Part shown: positions 17,246 through 27,024 of the stretch, one piece after another
Layout of the letters: each line of letters starts with the position of its first letter
Position numbering within the stretch: position 1 is the first letter of the stretch
Notes under the pieces: model-generated
Databases searched by the model: none
The model's input: only the letters and a program-made list of their open reading frames with translations
Told to the model about the DNA's origin: nothing
Source: Brevundimonas sp. SORGH_AS_0993
GTDB taxonomy: Bacteria > Pseudomonadota > Alphaproteobacteria > Caulobacterales > Caulobacteraceae
NCBI RefSeq assembly: GCF_030818545.1
Contig: NZ_JAUTAH010000001.1
Coordinates: 687,001 to 751,000, forward strand
Reading direction: 5' to 3'
Length of the DNA stretch: 64,000 bases
Program-made: the position numbers and the translations under genes

Positions 17246-18124
17246 GTGACTCGACCCAACGCCGTCATTACGTTGTCCGAAGGTCTTCGGACCCCCGTTG
17301 TCATCGGCGGCGGCGCGCGAATCGCCTTCATCGCCGGCCCCTGCCAGATGGAAAGCCGCCAGCACGCGCTGGAAACCGCCCATCAGCTGAAGGAAATCGG
17401 CGAACGGCTGAATGCGGGCATCATCTACAAGACCAGTTTCGACAAGGCGAACCGGACCAGCGCCAACGCGGCGCGCGGCGTCGGCCTGAAGGACGCCCTG
17501 CCGATCTTCGCGGAAATCCGCGAGGTCACGGGTCTGCCGACCCTGACCGACGTTCACGCCGAGGCCCAGTGCGGGCCGGTGGGCGAGGTGGTGGACGTGC
17601 TGCAGATCCCGGCCTTCCTCAGCCGCCAGACCGACCTGCTGCTGGCCGCCGCCGCCACGGGCAAGGCGATCAACATCAAGAAGGGCCAGTTCCTGGCGCC
17701 CTGGGACATGAAGAACGTCGTCGCCAAGGTCGTCGGCGCCGGCAATCCCAACGTCATGGCCTGCGAGCGGGGCGCCAGCTTCGGCTACAACACCCTGGTC
17801 AGCGACATGCGCGCCCTGCCGGTGCTGCGCGAGATCGGCTGCCCGGTCGTGTTCGACGCGACCCACAGCGTCCAGCAGCCGGGCGGGCAGGGCACGTCCT
17901 CGGGCGGCCAGCGCGAGTTCGTCCCCGTTCTGGCGCGCGCGGCGGTCTCGGTCGGCGTGGACGCCGTCTTCATCGAGACCCATCCCGACCCCGACCACGC
18001 CCCGTCGGACGGGCCGAACATGGTGCCGCTGGATCAGTTCGAGGCCCTGGCCGCGCAACTGATCGCCTTCGACGACCTGGCGATCGAGCTGGGCGCCAAG
18101 GCGCCGGTGGCGCAGGCCGTCTGA
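17246..18124 (+). CDS. kdsA: 3-deoxy-8-phosphooctulonate synthase (KDO-8-P synthase)
   Basis: The 292-residue protein condenses phosphoenolpyruvate with arabinose-5-phosphate to give KDO-8-phosphate for the LPS inner core. Family marks are [10 protein letters not shown] (residues about 28-37), [50 protein letters not shown] and [18 protein letters not shown]. The Cys at about residue 33 in AGPC is the metal ligand of class II, metal-dependent enzymes; the metal-free E. coli-type has Asn there. The start is GTG 17246 with a GGAAAG site upstream. It is followed after 18 bp by hldE, so KDO and heptose synthesis are coupled in one operon. Confidence 0.94.
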   Translation: MTRPNAVITLSEGLRTPVVIGGGARIAFIAGPCQMESRQHALETAHQLKEIGERLNAGIIYKTSFDKANRTSANAARGVGLKDALPIFAEIREVTGLPTLTDVHAEAQCGPVGEVVDVLQIPAFLSRQTDLLLAAAATGKAINIKKGQFLAPWDMKNVVAKVVGAGNPNVMACERGASFGYNTLVSDMRALPVLREIGCPVVFDATHSVQQPGGQGTSSGGQREFVPVLARAAVSVGVDAVFIETHPDPDHAPSDGPNMVPLDQFEALAAQLIAFDDLAIELGAKAPVAQAV

Positions 18125-18142
18125 ATCCTCTAGGTCGCACCC

Positions 18143-19624
18143 ATGTCTGACACCCTGGACCTGGGCGCCCTGCAGAAGCTGCTGGAGCGCGTGCGCGAGC
18201 TGAAGATCGCCTGCGTCGGCGATCTGATGCTGGACCGTTACGTCTATGGCGAGGTCAGCCGCATCTCGCCCGAGGCGCCGATTCCCGTGCTGCGGACCCG
18301 GCGCAACATCGCCATGCCCGGCGGGGTCGGCAATGTGGCGCGCAATGTCGCGGCCTTGGGCGGTCTGGCGCAGCTGGGCGCCGTCGCGGGCCGGGATGCG
18401 GCCGGCGCCGAACTGACCGACCTGATCGCGGGCGAGGCGCGGATCGTCGACTGCATCGCCCGACCCGAGGGCGCGACCACCATCGTCAAGACGCGCTTCG
18501 TCGCCGGCGGGCAGCAGTTGCTGAGGCTGGACGAGGAAGCGGTCGCGCCCGAGCTGACGCAATCGGACGCCTTTGCAAAGGCTTCGGCTATTCTTTTATC
18601 GGACTACGCCAAGGGCGTGGTGGGCGAGGCCCTGATCGGCGCCGCGCTGAAGACGGCGCGCGAAACGGGTGCGCCGGTGATCGTGGACCCCAAGGGACGG
18701 GACTTCGCCCGCTATGGCGCAGTCGATGTGATCAAGCCCAACGCCTCTGAACTGGCCGGCGCGACGGGCCTGCCGGTCGAGACCGACGCCGAGGTTGAGG
18801 CGGCGCTGGCGGCCCTGTTGGCGGCGACGACGGCCCGTGCCATCGTCGTCACCCGCGCCGGCAAGGGCATGAGCCTGGCGCGGCGCGACGGGCCGGTGCG
18901 CCATTTCCCTGGCCGGGCGCGCGAGGTGTTCGACGTGTCGGGCGCGGGCGATACGGGCCTGGCGGCCCTGGGCCTGGCCCTGGGCGCCGGGGCCTCGCTG
19001 GACACGGCGGTGCAGTTCGCCATCCTGGCCTCGGGCGTCGTGGTCGGAAAGGCCGGAACGGCGGTGGTGACGCCCGGCGAACTGATCGAGGCGGAACTGA
19101 GCCAGCACGCCGTGGCCGCCCAGGCCAAGGTGACGCCGCCGGACGAACTGGCCGCCGAGGTCGAGGTCTGGCGGCGGCAAGGGTTGAAGGTCGGCTTCAC
19201 CAACGGCTGTTTCGACATTCTGCACCGGGGCCATGTCGCCTATCTGGCCCAGGCGCGCGGTTGGTGCGACCGGCTGGTCGTCGCCCTGAATACCGACGCC
19301 TCCGTGCGCCGACTGAAGGGGGAGGGGCGGCCGGTCAACGATCTGGACAGCCGCGCGGTCGTCATCGGGGGCCTGAGCAGCGTGGACCGCGTGACCAGTT
19401 TCGACGATCCCACGCCCATCGCCCTGATCGAGCGGCTGCGGCCCGACGTGCTGATCAAGGGCTCGGACTACACCCGCGAGGGCGTGGTCGGCGGCGATCT
19501 GGTCGAAAGCTGGGGCGGGGTGGTCCGACTGGCGGATTTCAAGGACGGCTTTTCCACCACGCGAACCATCGAGAAGATGACGTCCCGTCCTCATGTAGCG
19601 CCAGCGATAGGACAGGAACAATGA
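18143..19624 (+). CDS. hldE: Bifunctional heptose-7-phosphate kinase / heptose-1-phosphate adenylyltransferase
   Basis: The 493-residue protein combines both activities of HldE. The ribokinase-like N-terminal domain (residues about 1-325) contains GDLMLDRYVYGEVSRISPEA, NASELAGATG and the catalytic loop FDVSGAGDTGLA. The nucleotidyltransferase domain (about 345-480) has FTNGCFDILHRGHVAYL with the HxGH motif and IKGSDYTREGVVGG. Together they make ADP-D-glycero-beta-D-manno-heptose from sedoheptulose-derived heptose phosphate. Its TGA shares ATGA with the start of hldD, so the final epimerase is translationally coupled. The typical order kdsA-hldE-hldD is preserved. Confidence 0.95.
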   Translation: MSDTLDLGALQKLLERVRELKIACVGDLMLDRYVYGEVSRISPEAPIPVLRTRRNIAMPGGVGNVARNVAALGGLAQLGAVAGRDAAGAELTDLIAGEARIVDCIARPEGATTIVKTRFVAGGQQLLRLDEEAVAPELTQSDAFAKASAILLSDYAKGVVGEALIGAALKTARETGAPVIVDPKGRDFARYGAVDVIKPNASELAGATGLPVETDAEVEAALAALLAATTARAIVVTRAGKGMSLARRDGPVRHFPGRAREVFDVSGAGDTGLAALGLALGAGASLDTAVQFAILASGVVVGKAGTAVVTPGELIEAELSQHAVAAQAKVTPPDELAAEVEVWRRQGLKVGFTNGCFDILHRGHVAYLAQARGWCDRLVVALNTDASVRRLKGEGRPVNDLDSRAVVIGGLSSVDRVTSFDDPTPIALIERLRPDVLIKGSDYTREGVVGGDLVESWGGVVRLADFKDGFSTTRTIEKMTSRPHVAPAIGQEQ

Positions 19625-20622
19625 CGCCCAGAATGATCGTTGTTACCGGCGGCGCCGGCTTCATCGGCTCCAACATCGTGGCGCGGCTGACGGCCGAGAC
19701 CGCCTATGACGTGGTGGCGTGCGACCGGCTGGAGACCGCCGACCTGGCCAAGTGGAAGAACCTGGCGAAACATCCCATCGCCGACTTCTGGTCGCCCGAA
19801 GATCTGTTCGAGCAGTTGGAGCGCCATGCCGACCGGATCGAGACCGTGATCCATATGGGGGCGATCTCTTCGACGACAGAGCCGGACGCCGACCTGATCC
19901 TGCGCAACAACTTCACCCTGTCGCGGGACCTGTGGGACTGGTGCGCGATTCGGGACGCGCGGCTGATCTACGCCTCCTCCGCCGCGACCTACGGCGATGG
20001 CGAGACGGGGTTCGACGACGATGACGACGCCGAGTCTCTGTCTCAGCTTCGCCCTTTAAATGCCTACGGATATTCGAAAAAACTGTTCGACCAATATGCG
20101 GTGCGGCAGGCGGATCGAGGCCAGGCGCCGCGTCAATGGGCGGGGCTGAAGTTCTTCAACGTCTATGGGCCCAACGAAGGGCACAAGGGCGGGATGAAGT
20201 CGGTCGTGGCCCAGATCTGGCCCAAGGTGGCGGCCGGCGAGACCGTCAGCCTGTTCCGGTCGCACAATCCGAACTATCCGGACGGCGGCCAGTTGCGGGA
20301 CTTCGTCTATGTGGACGACGTGGTCGACATCGTCGAATTCCTGCTGCAATCGCCCGAAGTCTCGGGCGTGTTCAACGTCGGGTCCGGTCAGGCGCGCTCC
20401 TTCGCCGATCTGGCCACGGCCACCTTCGCCGCCGCCGGCAAGGCCCCGTCGATCCAGTACGTCGACATGCCCGAGGCGATCCGCGACCGATATCAGTATT
20501 TCACCCAGGCCCGCATGGACCGCATCCGCGCCGCCGGTTTCCAGGGTCAATCGACGCCGCTGGAGGAGGGCGTGCGACGCTACGTCCAGGATTTCCTGGC
20601 CACGGACGATCCCTTTCGATGA
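19621..20622 (+). CDS. hldD: ADP-L-glycero-D-manno-heptose 6-epimerase
   Basis: The 333-residue short-chain dehydrogenase/reductase has the NAD(P) motif VVTGGAGFIGSNIV (residues about 7-20), the catalytic stretch IYASSAATYGDG and YGYSKKLFDQ (Tyr/Lys pair at about 141-145). HldD-specific segments are FFNVYGPNEGHKGGMKSV and GQLRDFVYVDDVV. It inverts C6 of ADP-D,D-heptose to the L,D form used in LPS core. ATG at 19621 overlaps the hldE stop, which rules out the much longer upstream in-frame extension through hldE. Its own stop overlaps the ATG of the DUF3089 gene. Confidence 0.94.
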   Translation: MTPRMIVVTGGAGFIGSNIVARLTAETAYDVVACDRLETADLAKWKNLAKHPIADFWSPEDLFEQLERHADRIETVIHMGAISSTTEPDADLILRNNFTLSRDLWDWCAIRDARLIYASSAATYGDGETGFDDDDDAESLSQLRPLNAYGYSKKLFDQYAVRQADRGQAPRQWAGLKFFNVYGPNEGHKGGMKSVVAQIWPKVAAGETVSLFRSHNPNYPDGGQLRDFVYVDDVVDIVEFLLQSPEVSGVFNVGSGQARSFADLATATFAAAGKAPSIQYVDMPEAIRDRYQYFTQARMDRIRAAGFQGQSTPLEEGVRRYVQDFLATDDPFR

Positions 20623-21719
20623 GGCGGATGACGGCCCGTCAATGGATCGGCTGGATCGGGCTGGCGCTGATCCTGCTTCTGGCGGCGGCCGTTGCGGTTT
20701 GGCGGGGCGACATCCTGCGCGCCGCCCTGGATCCGCAGGTGCCGTTCCAGACCTACAGGCCGCCGCCGGCCCTGAACTACGCCGACCCGAAAGCCTGGGC
20801 GCTTCTGGACGCGCGTGCGCCGGGCGCAGGGCCGGCCGATGTCTTCTTCGTCCATTCGACAACCTTCGACGGCGGGTCGGAATGGAACGGCCCCATCGGC
20901 GACGACAAGTCCGACGCCTATCTGCGCCGGGTGGTCCTGCCCAACTACGCCGGGCCGTTCGCGCGGGCCGGGGCGGTCAGCGCGCCCCGCTATCGCCAGG
21001 CCAGCCTCTATACGCGCCTGACCCTCCGGGACGACGCGCGCGAGGCCCGGGCCTTCGCCTATGGCGACATACTGGCGGCGTTCGACGCCTGGCTGGCGCG
21101 TCATCCGCAAGGGCCCATCGTCCTGGCGGGGGTGGAGCAGGGGGCCGAACTGCTGGATCGGCTGATCCGCGAACGGATCGCGCCGGACAAGGCCGTGCGC
21201 GACCGGCTGGTGGTGGCCTATCTGATGGACACCATCGTGGCGGTCGAGAACCTGCCGGCGCGCATCCCCGCCTGCGGCGATCGCCACCAGACCCAGTGCG
21301 TCGTCGCCTGGGCCCAGGTGGGCGAAAACGACGAGGCGCCGGCGCGACGACGCCTGCGCCGCGCCGTGGTCTGGGACGAGCGCGGGCATCTGGTCGATCT
21401 GAACCGCGGTCAGCCGGTGTGCGTCAATCCGGTGCTGGGCGGGACCGGCGAGGCCGTGGCGCCCGCCCGGCTGAGCCGGGGCGCCACCAACGCCACGGGC
21501 CTGGAATGGGGCGCGCGTCCGGCCCTGATCACGCGCGAGGTCCGCACCCAATGCCGCGAGGGCCTGTTGCGGCACAGTTGGCCCAATCTGGACTCCATTC
21601 GCGCGGGCGGCAGCTGGGCGGATCAGAGAAAAGCCCGGCCTTACAATCTGTTCTACGGCGATCTTGAGGCCGACGTGGCGGAGCGACTGGCCCTCTACGC
21701 CACCCGGACGCCCGGATAA
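20619..21719 (+). CDS. DUF3089 domain protein (alpha/beta-hydrolase-like), membrane-anchored
   Basis: The 366-residue protein begins with a transmembrane or uncleaved signal helix (IGWIGLALILLLAAAVAVW, residues 10-28). The DUF3089 region follows, with DVFFVHSTTFDGGSEWN (about 68-84), YRQASLYTRL and GPIVLAGVEQGAELLDRLI. In hydrolase relatives the last element is a nucleophile elbow G-x-S-x-G; here it reads GVEQG, so the serine nucleophile is absent. The ATG at 20619 overlaps the hldD stop (ATGA), implying coupled translation with the heptose pathway. An envelope or LPS-linked role is inferred only from context. Confidence 0.78.
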   Translation: MRRMTARQWIGWIGLALILLLAAAVAVWRGDILRAALDPQVPFQTYRPPPALNYADPKAWALLDARAPGAGPADVFFVHSTTFDGGSEWNGPIGDDKSDAYLRRVVLPNYAGPFARAGAVSAPRYRQASLYTRLTLRDDAREARAFAYGDILAAFDAWLARHPQGPIVLAGVEQGAELLDRLIRERIAPDKAVRDRLVVAYLMDTIVAVENLPARIPACGDRHQTQCVVAWAQVGENDEAPARRRLRRAVVWDERGHLVDLNRGQPVCVNPVLGGTGEAVAPARLSRGATNATGLEWGARPALITREVRTQCREGLLRHSWPNLDSIRAGGSWADQRKARPYNLFYGDLEADVAERLALYATRTPG

Positions 21720-21795
21720 TTCGGTTGAACGGCGTCCGGTTTCTGTGGCGCTTCAGGGTTGCGGCGGCTAACCTCGCGGCAGACGGAGGGTTCCC

Positions 21796-22770
21796 ATGGA
21801 TGTCACCACCATTTTCGCCGGCGTCGTGCTGCTGCTGGCGATCGCCTTGTTGTTCAGCGTCATCAAGATCGTGCCCCAGGGGCGCGAGTTCACCGTCGAG
21901 CGCTTCGGCAAATACACCAAGACCCTGAGCCCCGGCATCGGCTTTCTGACCCCGTTCGTGGAAAGGGTCGGCAAGCGGATGAACATGATGGAGCAGGTGC
22001 TGGACGTCCCGACCCAGGAGGTCATCACCAAGGACAACGCCATGGTGCGGGTCGACGGCATCGTCTTCATCCAGGTGATGGACGCCGCCCGCGCGGCCTA
22101 TCGCGTCGACGACCTGACCTACGCCATCTCCCAGCTGTGCATGACCAACCTGCGGACCGTGGTGGGCTCCATGGAACTGGACGAGGTGCTGAGCCAGCGC
22201 GACAGCATCAACACCCGCCTGCTGCACGTCATCGACGCGGCGACCGAGCCGTGGGGCGTCAAGGTCAACCGGATCGAGATCAAGGACCTGACCCCGCCCG
22301 CCGACATCACCAACGCCATGGCCCGACAGATGAAGGCCGAACGCGAGCGCCGCGCCGTCATCACCGAGGCGGACGGCGAGAAGTCGGCCGCTATCGCCCG
22401 CGCCGAGGGCGCCAAACAGGCGGCCATCCTTCAGGCCGAGGGCCGCAAGGAAGCCGCCTTCCGCGACGCCGAGGCCCGGGAGCGCGAGGCCGAGGCCGAG
22501 GCCCGCGCCACCGCCATGGTGTCCGAAGCCATCGCGCGCGGCGATGTGAACGCCATCAACTATTTCGTCGCCCAGAAATACGTCGAAGCCTTCGCCGAAC
22601 TGGCCCGCAGCCCGCAACAGCGCACGGTGATCGTGCCGTCGGAAATGGGCGCCCTGGTCGGCTCCATCGCCGGCATCAGCGAACTGGTCGGCCTGGCCCA
22701 GGGCCAGCAGCGCGAGGCCCCGGCGCGTCCGACGCCGCCGCGTCGCCCGGCCGTGCCGCCTTCGGCCTGA
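21796..22770 (+). CDS. qmcA: SPFH/Band 7 membrane protein, QmcA-like (stomatin family)
   Basis: The 324-residue protein has one N-terminal membrane helix ([18 protein letters not shown], residues 6-23) and a SPFH domain starting [22 protein letters not shown] (about 27-48). A long Ala/Glu/Arg-rich coiled coil ([20 protein letters not shown] region, about 195-240) and a Pro-rich tail complete it. Stomatin-like proteins form oligomeric membrane scaffolds and often pair with NfeD proteases or OB-fold partners. Here nfeD starts 13 bp downstream on the same strand, reproducing the classical two-gene operon. The GGAGG site before the ATG is strong. Confidence 0.9.
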   Translation: MDVTTIFAGVVLLLAIALLFSVIKIVPQGREFTVERFGKYTKTLSPGIGFLTPFVERVGKRMNMMEQVLDVPTQEVITKDNAMVRVDGIVFIQVMDAARAAYRVDDLTYAISQLCMTNLRTVVGSMELDEVLSQRDSINTRLLHVIDAATEPWGVKVNRIEIKDLTPPADITNAMARQMKAERERRAVITEADGEKSAAIARAEGAKQAAILQAEGRKEAAFRDAEAREREAEAEARATAMVSEAIARGDVNAINYFVAQKYVEAFAELARSPQQRTVIVPSEMGALVGSIAGISELVGLAQGQQREAPARPTPPRRPAVPPSA

Positions 22771-22783
22771 GGAAACGGTTGCG

Positions 22784-23242
22784 ATGTCCGTGATCGCCGA
22801 TCTCTACGCCGCCCAGCCCTTCTGGATCTGGCTGGCCGTGGGCGTCCTGCTGCTGGCGGTGGAGGCGATGTTCTCGACCGAGTGGCTGTTATGGCCGGCG
22901 GTGTCGGCCGGCGTCGTCGCCGTCATGACGGCGGCCGGACTTAGGCTGGGGCTGCCCGGAGAGGTGGCGGTCTTCGCCGTCCTGACCGTGATCGCCACCC
23001 TGCTGTCGCGCCGCCTGATCCAGAAGGCCAATCCGCCCACGCCCGACATCAACGACCGCGACAGCCGGCTGATCGGCCAGAAGGCCCAGGTCGTTCAAGC
23101 CTTCGTCGGTGAACGGGGGCGCGTCTTCGTTTCGGGCGCCGAATGGCCGGCGCGGATCGAGGGCGCCGCCCCGGACCTGGGGCAGGATGTCGTGGTCACG
23201 GCCATCGACGGTTCGCTGCTGACCGTGCGCCTAGCGGACTGA
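22784..23242 (+). CDS. NfeD family protein (short form)
   Basis: The 152-residue protein has three hydrophobic segments (WIWLAVGVLLLAVEAMF, LWPAVSAGVVAVMTAAG and EVAVFAVLTVIATLL, residues 10-75) and a cytoplasmic or periplasmic C-terminal OB-fold domain (about 90-150: LIGQKAQVVQAFVGERGRVF). It is the short NfeD type without the ClpP-like protease domain (NfeD1b), which works with SPFH proteins. Its place directly after qmcA supports a stomatin-NfeD complex in membrane quality control; this is inference from family and context. Confidence 0.87.
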   Translation: MSVIADLYAAQPFWIWLAVGVLLLAVEAMFSTEWLLWPAVSAGVVAVMTAAGLRLGLPGEVAVFAVLTVIATLLSRRLIQKANPPTPDINDRDSRLIGQKAQVVQAFVGERGRVFVSGAEWPARIEGAAPDLGQDVVVTAIDGSLLTVRLAD

Positions 23243-23280
23243 GCGGGCCGGTTGAACGGACAGATTCTCCGCGGCATTCG

Positions 23281-24699
23281 ATGGGCATGACCGCCGGCTC
23301 CGCCCCCGCCAGGTCCGCCGCGGCCGAGGACGGCCTGCCTGTCCCGCGTCGCTATTGGGCCATCGCCTCCATCGGCCTGGGGATGACCCTGTCGGTGCTG
23401 GACGGGGCCATCGCCAATGTCGCCCTGCCGTCCATCGCCAAGGACCTCCAGGCGTCGGCGGCCGCTTCGATCTGGGTGGTGAACGCCTATCAGATCGCCA
23501 TCGCGGTCGCCCTGCTGCCGCTGGCGTCGCTGGGCGAGATCGTCGGCTACAGGCGCGTGTCCCAGGCGGGTCTGGTGGTCTTCACCCTGGCGTCCCTGGC
23601 CTGCACCTTCGCCGATTCCATCCAGACCCTCAGCCTGGCGCGCGTGCTGCAGGGGTTCGGCGCAGCCGGAATCATGAGCGTGAACGGCGCCCTGGTGCGC
23701 TTCACCTATCCGCAGCGGCTGCTGGGCCGGGCGGTGGGGATCAATGCGGTGATCGTGTCCCTGGCCGCCGCCGCCGGACCGACCATCGCCAGCGCCATCC
23801 TGGCGGTCGGGCACTGGCGCTGGCTGTTCGCGCTGAACGTGCCCCTGGGCCTGCTGGCCGCGGCCCTGGCGGGCTTCACCCTGCCGCGCAATCCGCTGCA
23901 AGGCCGCCGGTTGAACTGGAGCGGGGCGGCGCTGAACGCCGCCGCCTTCGGCCTGGCGATCACCGGCCTGCAGTCCCTGGCGCATGGCGAGGCGGCGATC
24001 CTGGGCTTTGGCCTGACGGGCGCAGGGCTGGCGGCCGGGGTGCTGCTGGTCCGGCGCGAGCGGTCGCGCGCTGCGCCGCTGATCCCGCTGGACCTGATGC
24101 GGCGGCCGATGTTCAGCCTGTCGGTGGCCACCTCGGTCATTTCCTTCACGGCCCAGATGATGGCCTTCGTCGGCCTGCCGTTCTTCCTGCAGAACAGCCT
24201 GGGCCTGACGGCGGTGCAGACGGGCCTGCTGATGAGCCCCTGGCCCCTGGCCAGCATGGTCGCCGCGCCGCTGGCGGGTTATCTGTCGGATCGCTATTCG
24301 GCGGGGGTGCTGGGGGCGGCGGGCCTGACGATCTTCGCCTGCGGGCTGATGGCCTTGAGCTTCCTGAACGTCGGCGCCAGCCCCTTCGACATCGCCTGGC
24401 GCATGGCCCTGTGCGGAGCGGGGTTCGGTTTCTTCCAGTCGCCTAACAACCGCGCCATGCTGTCCGAAGCCCCGCGCGAGCGGGCCGGGGCGGCGGGCGG
24501 AGCCTTGGGCATGGCGCGGGTGGTGGGCCAGGCCCTGGGCGCCGTGGCCGTGGCCTTCCTGCTGTCGGCCGCGCCCGCCAACGGTGTGGGTCACGGCTTC
24601 CAGATCGCCGCCGTCATCGCCCTGTTCGGCGCGGTGATGAGCGGCGCGCGCGTCCGTCGCCAACGCGCCGAGCCGGAAAAGCAGGTCGAAGCGGTTTAG
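23281..24699 (+). CDS. MFS transporter, DHA2-like drug exporter
   Basis: The 472-residue membrane protein has about 14 hydrophobic helices. Motif-like segments of the DHA2 (EmrB/QacA) group are visible: SVLDGAIANVALPSIAKDL in helix 1 (about 40-58; cf. motif D1 LDxTIVNVALP), LGEIVGYRRVSQAG (motif A, about 84-97) and VNGALVRFTYP. Members export hydrophobic drugs or metabolites using proton motive force. No EmrA-type adaptor or regulator is adjacent. The ATG at 23281 was chosen because upstream sequence falls in nfeD. The gene converges on rnhA with a 15-bp gap. Confidence 0.85.
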   Translation: MGMTAGSAPARSAAAEDGLPVPRRYWAIASIGLGMTLSVLDGAIANVALPSIAKDLQASAAASIWVVNAYQIAIAVALLPLASLGEIVGYRRVSQAGLVVFTLASLACTFADSIQTLSLARVLQGFGAAGIMSVNGALVRFTYPQRLLGRAVGINAVIVSLAAAAGPTIASAILAVGHWRWLFALNVPLGLLAAALAGFTLPRNPLQGRRLNWSGAALNAAAFGLAITGLQSLAHGEAAILGFGLTGAGLAAGVLLVRRERSRAAPLIPLDLMRRPMFSLSVATSVISFTAQMMAFVGLPFFLQNSLGLTAVQTGLLMSPWPLASMVAAPLAGYLSDRYSAGVLGAAGLTIFACGLMALSFLNVGASPFDIAWRMALCGAGFGFFQSPNNRAMLSEAPRERAGAAGGALGMARVVGQALGAVAVAFLLSAAPANGVGHGFQIAAVIALFGAVMSGARVRRQRAEPEKQVEAV

Positions 24700-24714
24700 A
24701 GCCGGATTCTGGCT

Positions 24715-25167
24715 CTACCGCCGGTTCAGTTCGGCGCAGCCGCGATTGGCCAGTTGATCCGCGCGCTCGTTCAGCACATGGCCGGCGTGGCCCTTCACCC
24801 AGCGCCATTTGACATCATGACGGGCGCGGGCGGCGTCCAGCCTTTGCCACAGGTCGGCGTTCTTCACCGGCTTCTTGTCGGCGGTCAGCCAGCCGCGCGC
24901 CTTCCAGCCGCGCATCCATTCGGTGATTCCCTGCATGACGTATTTGCTGTCGGTGTGCAGCTCGACCTTGCAGGGTCGCTTCAGCGCCTCCAGCGCCATG
25001 ATGGCGGCCATCAGCTCCATGCGGTTGTTGGTGGTGTTGGCCTCGCCGCCCCACAACGTCTTCTCGTGGCCGCCGCCCGCCTGCAGCACCGCGCCCCAGC
25101 CGCCGGGGCCGGGATTGCCCTTGCAGGCGCCGTCGGTGTGGATGATGACGTGATCGGAGAGACTCAT
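24715..25167 (-). CDS. rnhA: Ribonuclease HI
   Basis: The 150-residue protein has the classic RNase HI layout. The catalytic carboxylates are in [16 protein letters not shown] (Asp about 10), [13 protein letters not shown] (Glu about 48), [11 protein letters not shown] (Asp about 70) and NERADQLAN (Asp about 134), with the basic protrusion [10 protein letters not shown]. It removes RNA from RNA-DNA hybrids and R-loops. The ATG at 25167 ([13 protein letters not shown]) was selected because it gives the standard length; upstream in-frame sequence would add about 100 unrelated residues. It is transcribed away from tatA, with a 109-bp divergent space. Confidence 0.94.
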   Translation of the reverse strand: MSLSDHVIIHTDGACKGNPGPGGWGAVLQAGGGHEKTLWGGEANTTNNRMELMAAIMALEALKRPCKVELHTDSKYVMQGITEWMRGWKARGWLTADKKPVKNADLWQRLDAARARHDVKWRWVKGHAGHVLNERADQLANRGCAELNRR

Positions 25168-25276
25168 GGTCGCGAGACCTACAGCCTCCCTTGGCGCGAG
25201 GCCATCACTCGGCCTATATGCGGTGCGAAGAAGCGTGGACGGGATCGATGATCGATCCCCATGAGGAGAATACGCC

Positions 25277-25495
25277 ATGGGCTCCATGAGCATCTGGCAC
25301 TGGGCCATCGTCATCGTCGTGGTCGCCGTCCTGTTCGGCGGACGCGGCAAGCTGTCCAGCATCATGGGCGACGCCGCCAAGGGCATCCGCGCCTTCAAGG
25401 ATGGCCTGTCGGACGACGGCAAGAAGGACGGCCCGCAGGACGGCGTCAGCTCCCTGCCGCGCACCGACGCCGAAAAGGAAGAGCTGAAGCGCTGA
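25277..25495 (+). CDS. tatA: Sec-independent protein translocase subunit TatA
   Basis: The 72-residue protein has a short N-terminal membrane helix ([17 protein letters not shown]) followed by the [25 protein letters not shown] amphipathic hinge and an acidic tail, the TatA pattern. TatA multimers form the translocation path for folded proteins carrying twin-arginine signals. A strong site (GAGGAG) lies 8 nt before the ATG at 25277; a second in-frame ATG three codons later is possible. It heads the tatABC operon, with tatB 23 bp downstream. The usual Phe-Gly hinge after the helix is conserved as FGG. Confidence 0.92.
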   Translation: MGSMSIWHWAIVIVVVAVLFGGRGKLSSIMGDAAKGIRAFKDGLSDDGKKDGPQDGVSSLPRTDAEKEELKR

Positions 25496-25518
25496 TCGCC
25501 GTCTGAAAGGGCTGCCGC

Positions 25519-26088
25519 ATGGGCGGGCTCGGCCCCGGAGTCGGGGGATTCGAAATTCTGGTGATCGGCCTGGTGGCCCTGCTTGTGGTGGGGCCAAAGG
25601 ATTTGCCGATCCTGATGCGGCGCGTCGGCCAGATGGTCGGCAAGGCGCGCGCCATGGCCAATGAGTTCCGCGCCAGTTTCGACGAAATGGCGCGTCAGTC
25701 CGAGCTGGACGAACTGCGCAAGGAAGTCGAGGCGCTGCGGACGGGGCAGGGAATGTATCCCCTGGGCGCCCAGGCCGACGCCGCCTTCAAGGAAATCAAC
25801 GCCGGACTGACCGGGCCCGCGACCCCGTCGGTCGATCCGGTCGCCCTGCCCGAGCCGGTCGTGACGCCGGCGGCGGCCGAATGGCCGGATGCGCCGTCGC
25901 CTGACCCCCGGCCCACCGCCGCCGCCAAGCCGAAAGCCAAGCGCGCGTCGCCGAAGACGAGCGCCAAACCGGCCGCGCGACAGACGTCCGCCAAGGCCCC
26001 GGCGTCCAAGCCGGCCGCCAAGACCGCGACCAAGACGACCCCGGCCGCCAAGCCCAAGGTCACACGCAAGAAGGCCGTCGAACCTTGA
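25519..26088 (+). CDS. tatB: Sec-independent protein translocase subunit TatB
   Basis: The 189-residue protein starts with the TatB hallmark ([20 protein letters not shown], residues about 12-31), including the hinge Gly-Pro and the adjacent acidic/amphipathic helix ([19 protein letters not shown]). The C-terminal third is a low-complexity Lys/Ala/Pro region ([19 protein letters not shown] and similar), common in alphaproteobacterial TatB. TatB with TatC recognises twin-arginine signal peptides. Its TGA overlaps the TTG start of tatC (TTGA). Confidence 0.92.
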   Translation: MGGLGPGVGGFEILVIGLVALLVVGPKDLPILMRRVGQMVGKARAMANEFRASFDEMARQSELDELRKEVEALRTGQGMYPLGAQADAAFKEINAGLTGPATPSVDPVALPEPVVTPAAAEWPDAPSPDPRPTAAAKPKAKRASPKTSAKPAARQTSAKAPASKPAAKTATKTTPAAKPKVTRKKAVEP

Positions 26089-26972
26089 CCTCCTTTCATC
26101 GTGACGAGGCCGAGATCGAGGCGTCGCGCGCGCCCCTGATGGATCATCTGATCGAGCTGCGGTCGCGGCTGCTGATCTGCGTGATCGCCTTCATCGTCGC
26201 CTTCATCGGCTGTTTCGCCTTTTCCGAGACGCTGTATCTGTTTCTGGTGAAGCCCTACGTCGTCTCCGCCGCCTTCCACGCCACGGTCGGGCCGCACGGC
26301 CATGTGTCGCCCTTCAACCTGATCCTGGGCACGGCGGGGCTGATTCCCGTGCCGGACGTCGATCACAACACGGTCAAGCTGATCTATACGGCGCCGCTGG
26401 AAATCCTGTTCACCAAGATGAAGCTGGCGGGCCTGGGCGCGGTGATCGTGGCCTTTCCGGTCCTGGCCTGGCAGCTGTACCGCTTCGTCGCGCCGGGCCT
26501 GTATCGCAACGAGCGGGGCGCCTTCCTGCCGTTCCTGATCGCGGCGCCGGTGCTGTTCGTGCTGGGCGCGGCGCTGGTCTATTATGTCATGCTGCCCTTC
26601 GTGATGTGGTTCTCGCTGAGCCAGCAGATCATCGGGGAGGGGGTGGCGGCCGAACTGCTGCCCAAGGTGTCGGACTATCTGAACCTGGTGACGGCGCTGA
26701 TCCTGGCCTTCGGCCTGTGCTTCCAGCTGCCGGTGGTGATGACGCTGCTGGGCCTGGCCGGGCTGATCAACTCCAAGCTGATGGCCCAGAGCCGCCGCTA
26801 CGCCATCGTCGCCGTGGTCGTGGTCGCCGCCTTCGTCACCCCGCCGGATCCCATCAGCCAGCTGATGCTGGCCGTGCCCATGGTGCTGCTCTACGAGGTC
26901 TCGATCTGGTGCGTCCGCATCATCGAACTGCGCCGGAAGAAGGCCGACGCCCTGGAAGCCGAAGTCGCCTGA
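26085..26972 (+). CDS. tatC: Sec-independent protein translocase subunit TatC
   Basis: The 295-residue protein has six transmembrane helices and the TatC signatures [15 protein letters not shown] (residues about 16-30), [25 protein letters not shown] (split across about 118-142) and the conserved [17 protein letters not shown] (about 247-263). TatC is the core receptor for twin-arginine signal peptides. The start is TTG 26085, overlapping the tatB stop; no in-frame ATG gives the conserved N-terminal acidic leader. A strong terminator follows, marking the end of the operon. Confidence 0.93.
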   Translation: MTSFHRDEAEIEASRAPLMDHLIELRSRLLICVIAFIVAFIGCFAFSETLYLFLVKPYVVSAAFHATVGPHGHVSPFNLILGTAGLIPVPDVDHNTVKLIYTAPLEILFTKMKLAGLGAVIVAFPVLAWQLYRFVAPGLYRNERGAFLPFLIAAPVLFVLGAALVYYVMLPFVMWFSLSQQIIGEGVAAELLPKVSDYLNLVTALILAFGLCFQLPVVMTLLGLAGLINSKLMAQSRRYAIVAVVVVAAFVTPPDPISQLMLAVPMVLLYEVSIWCVRIIELRRKKADALEAEVA

Positions 26973-27024
26973 TCCGACATTGCCCCTGGCGCGCTGACGC
27001 CTCAAGACATCCACACCGAGCAGC

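Noticed and set aside
19261..20622. 453-residue version of HldD
   Set aside because: The extra N-terminus is an out-of-frame reading of hldE; ATG 19621 overlaps the hldE stop and begins the Rossmann motif correctly.
22889..24663. Long minus-strand frames opposite nfeD and the MFS exporter
   Set aside because: They lack hydrophobicity or motif content and are shadows of the plus-strand membrane proteins.
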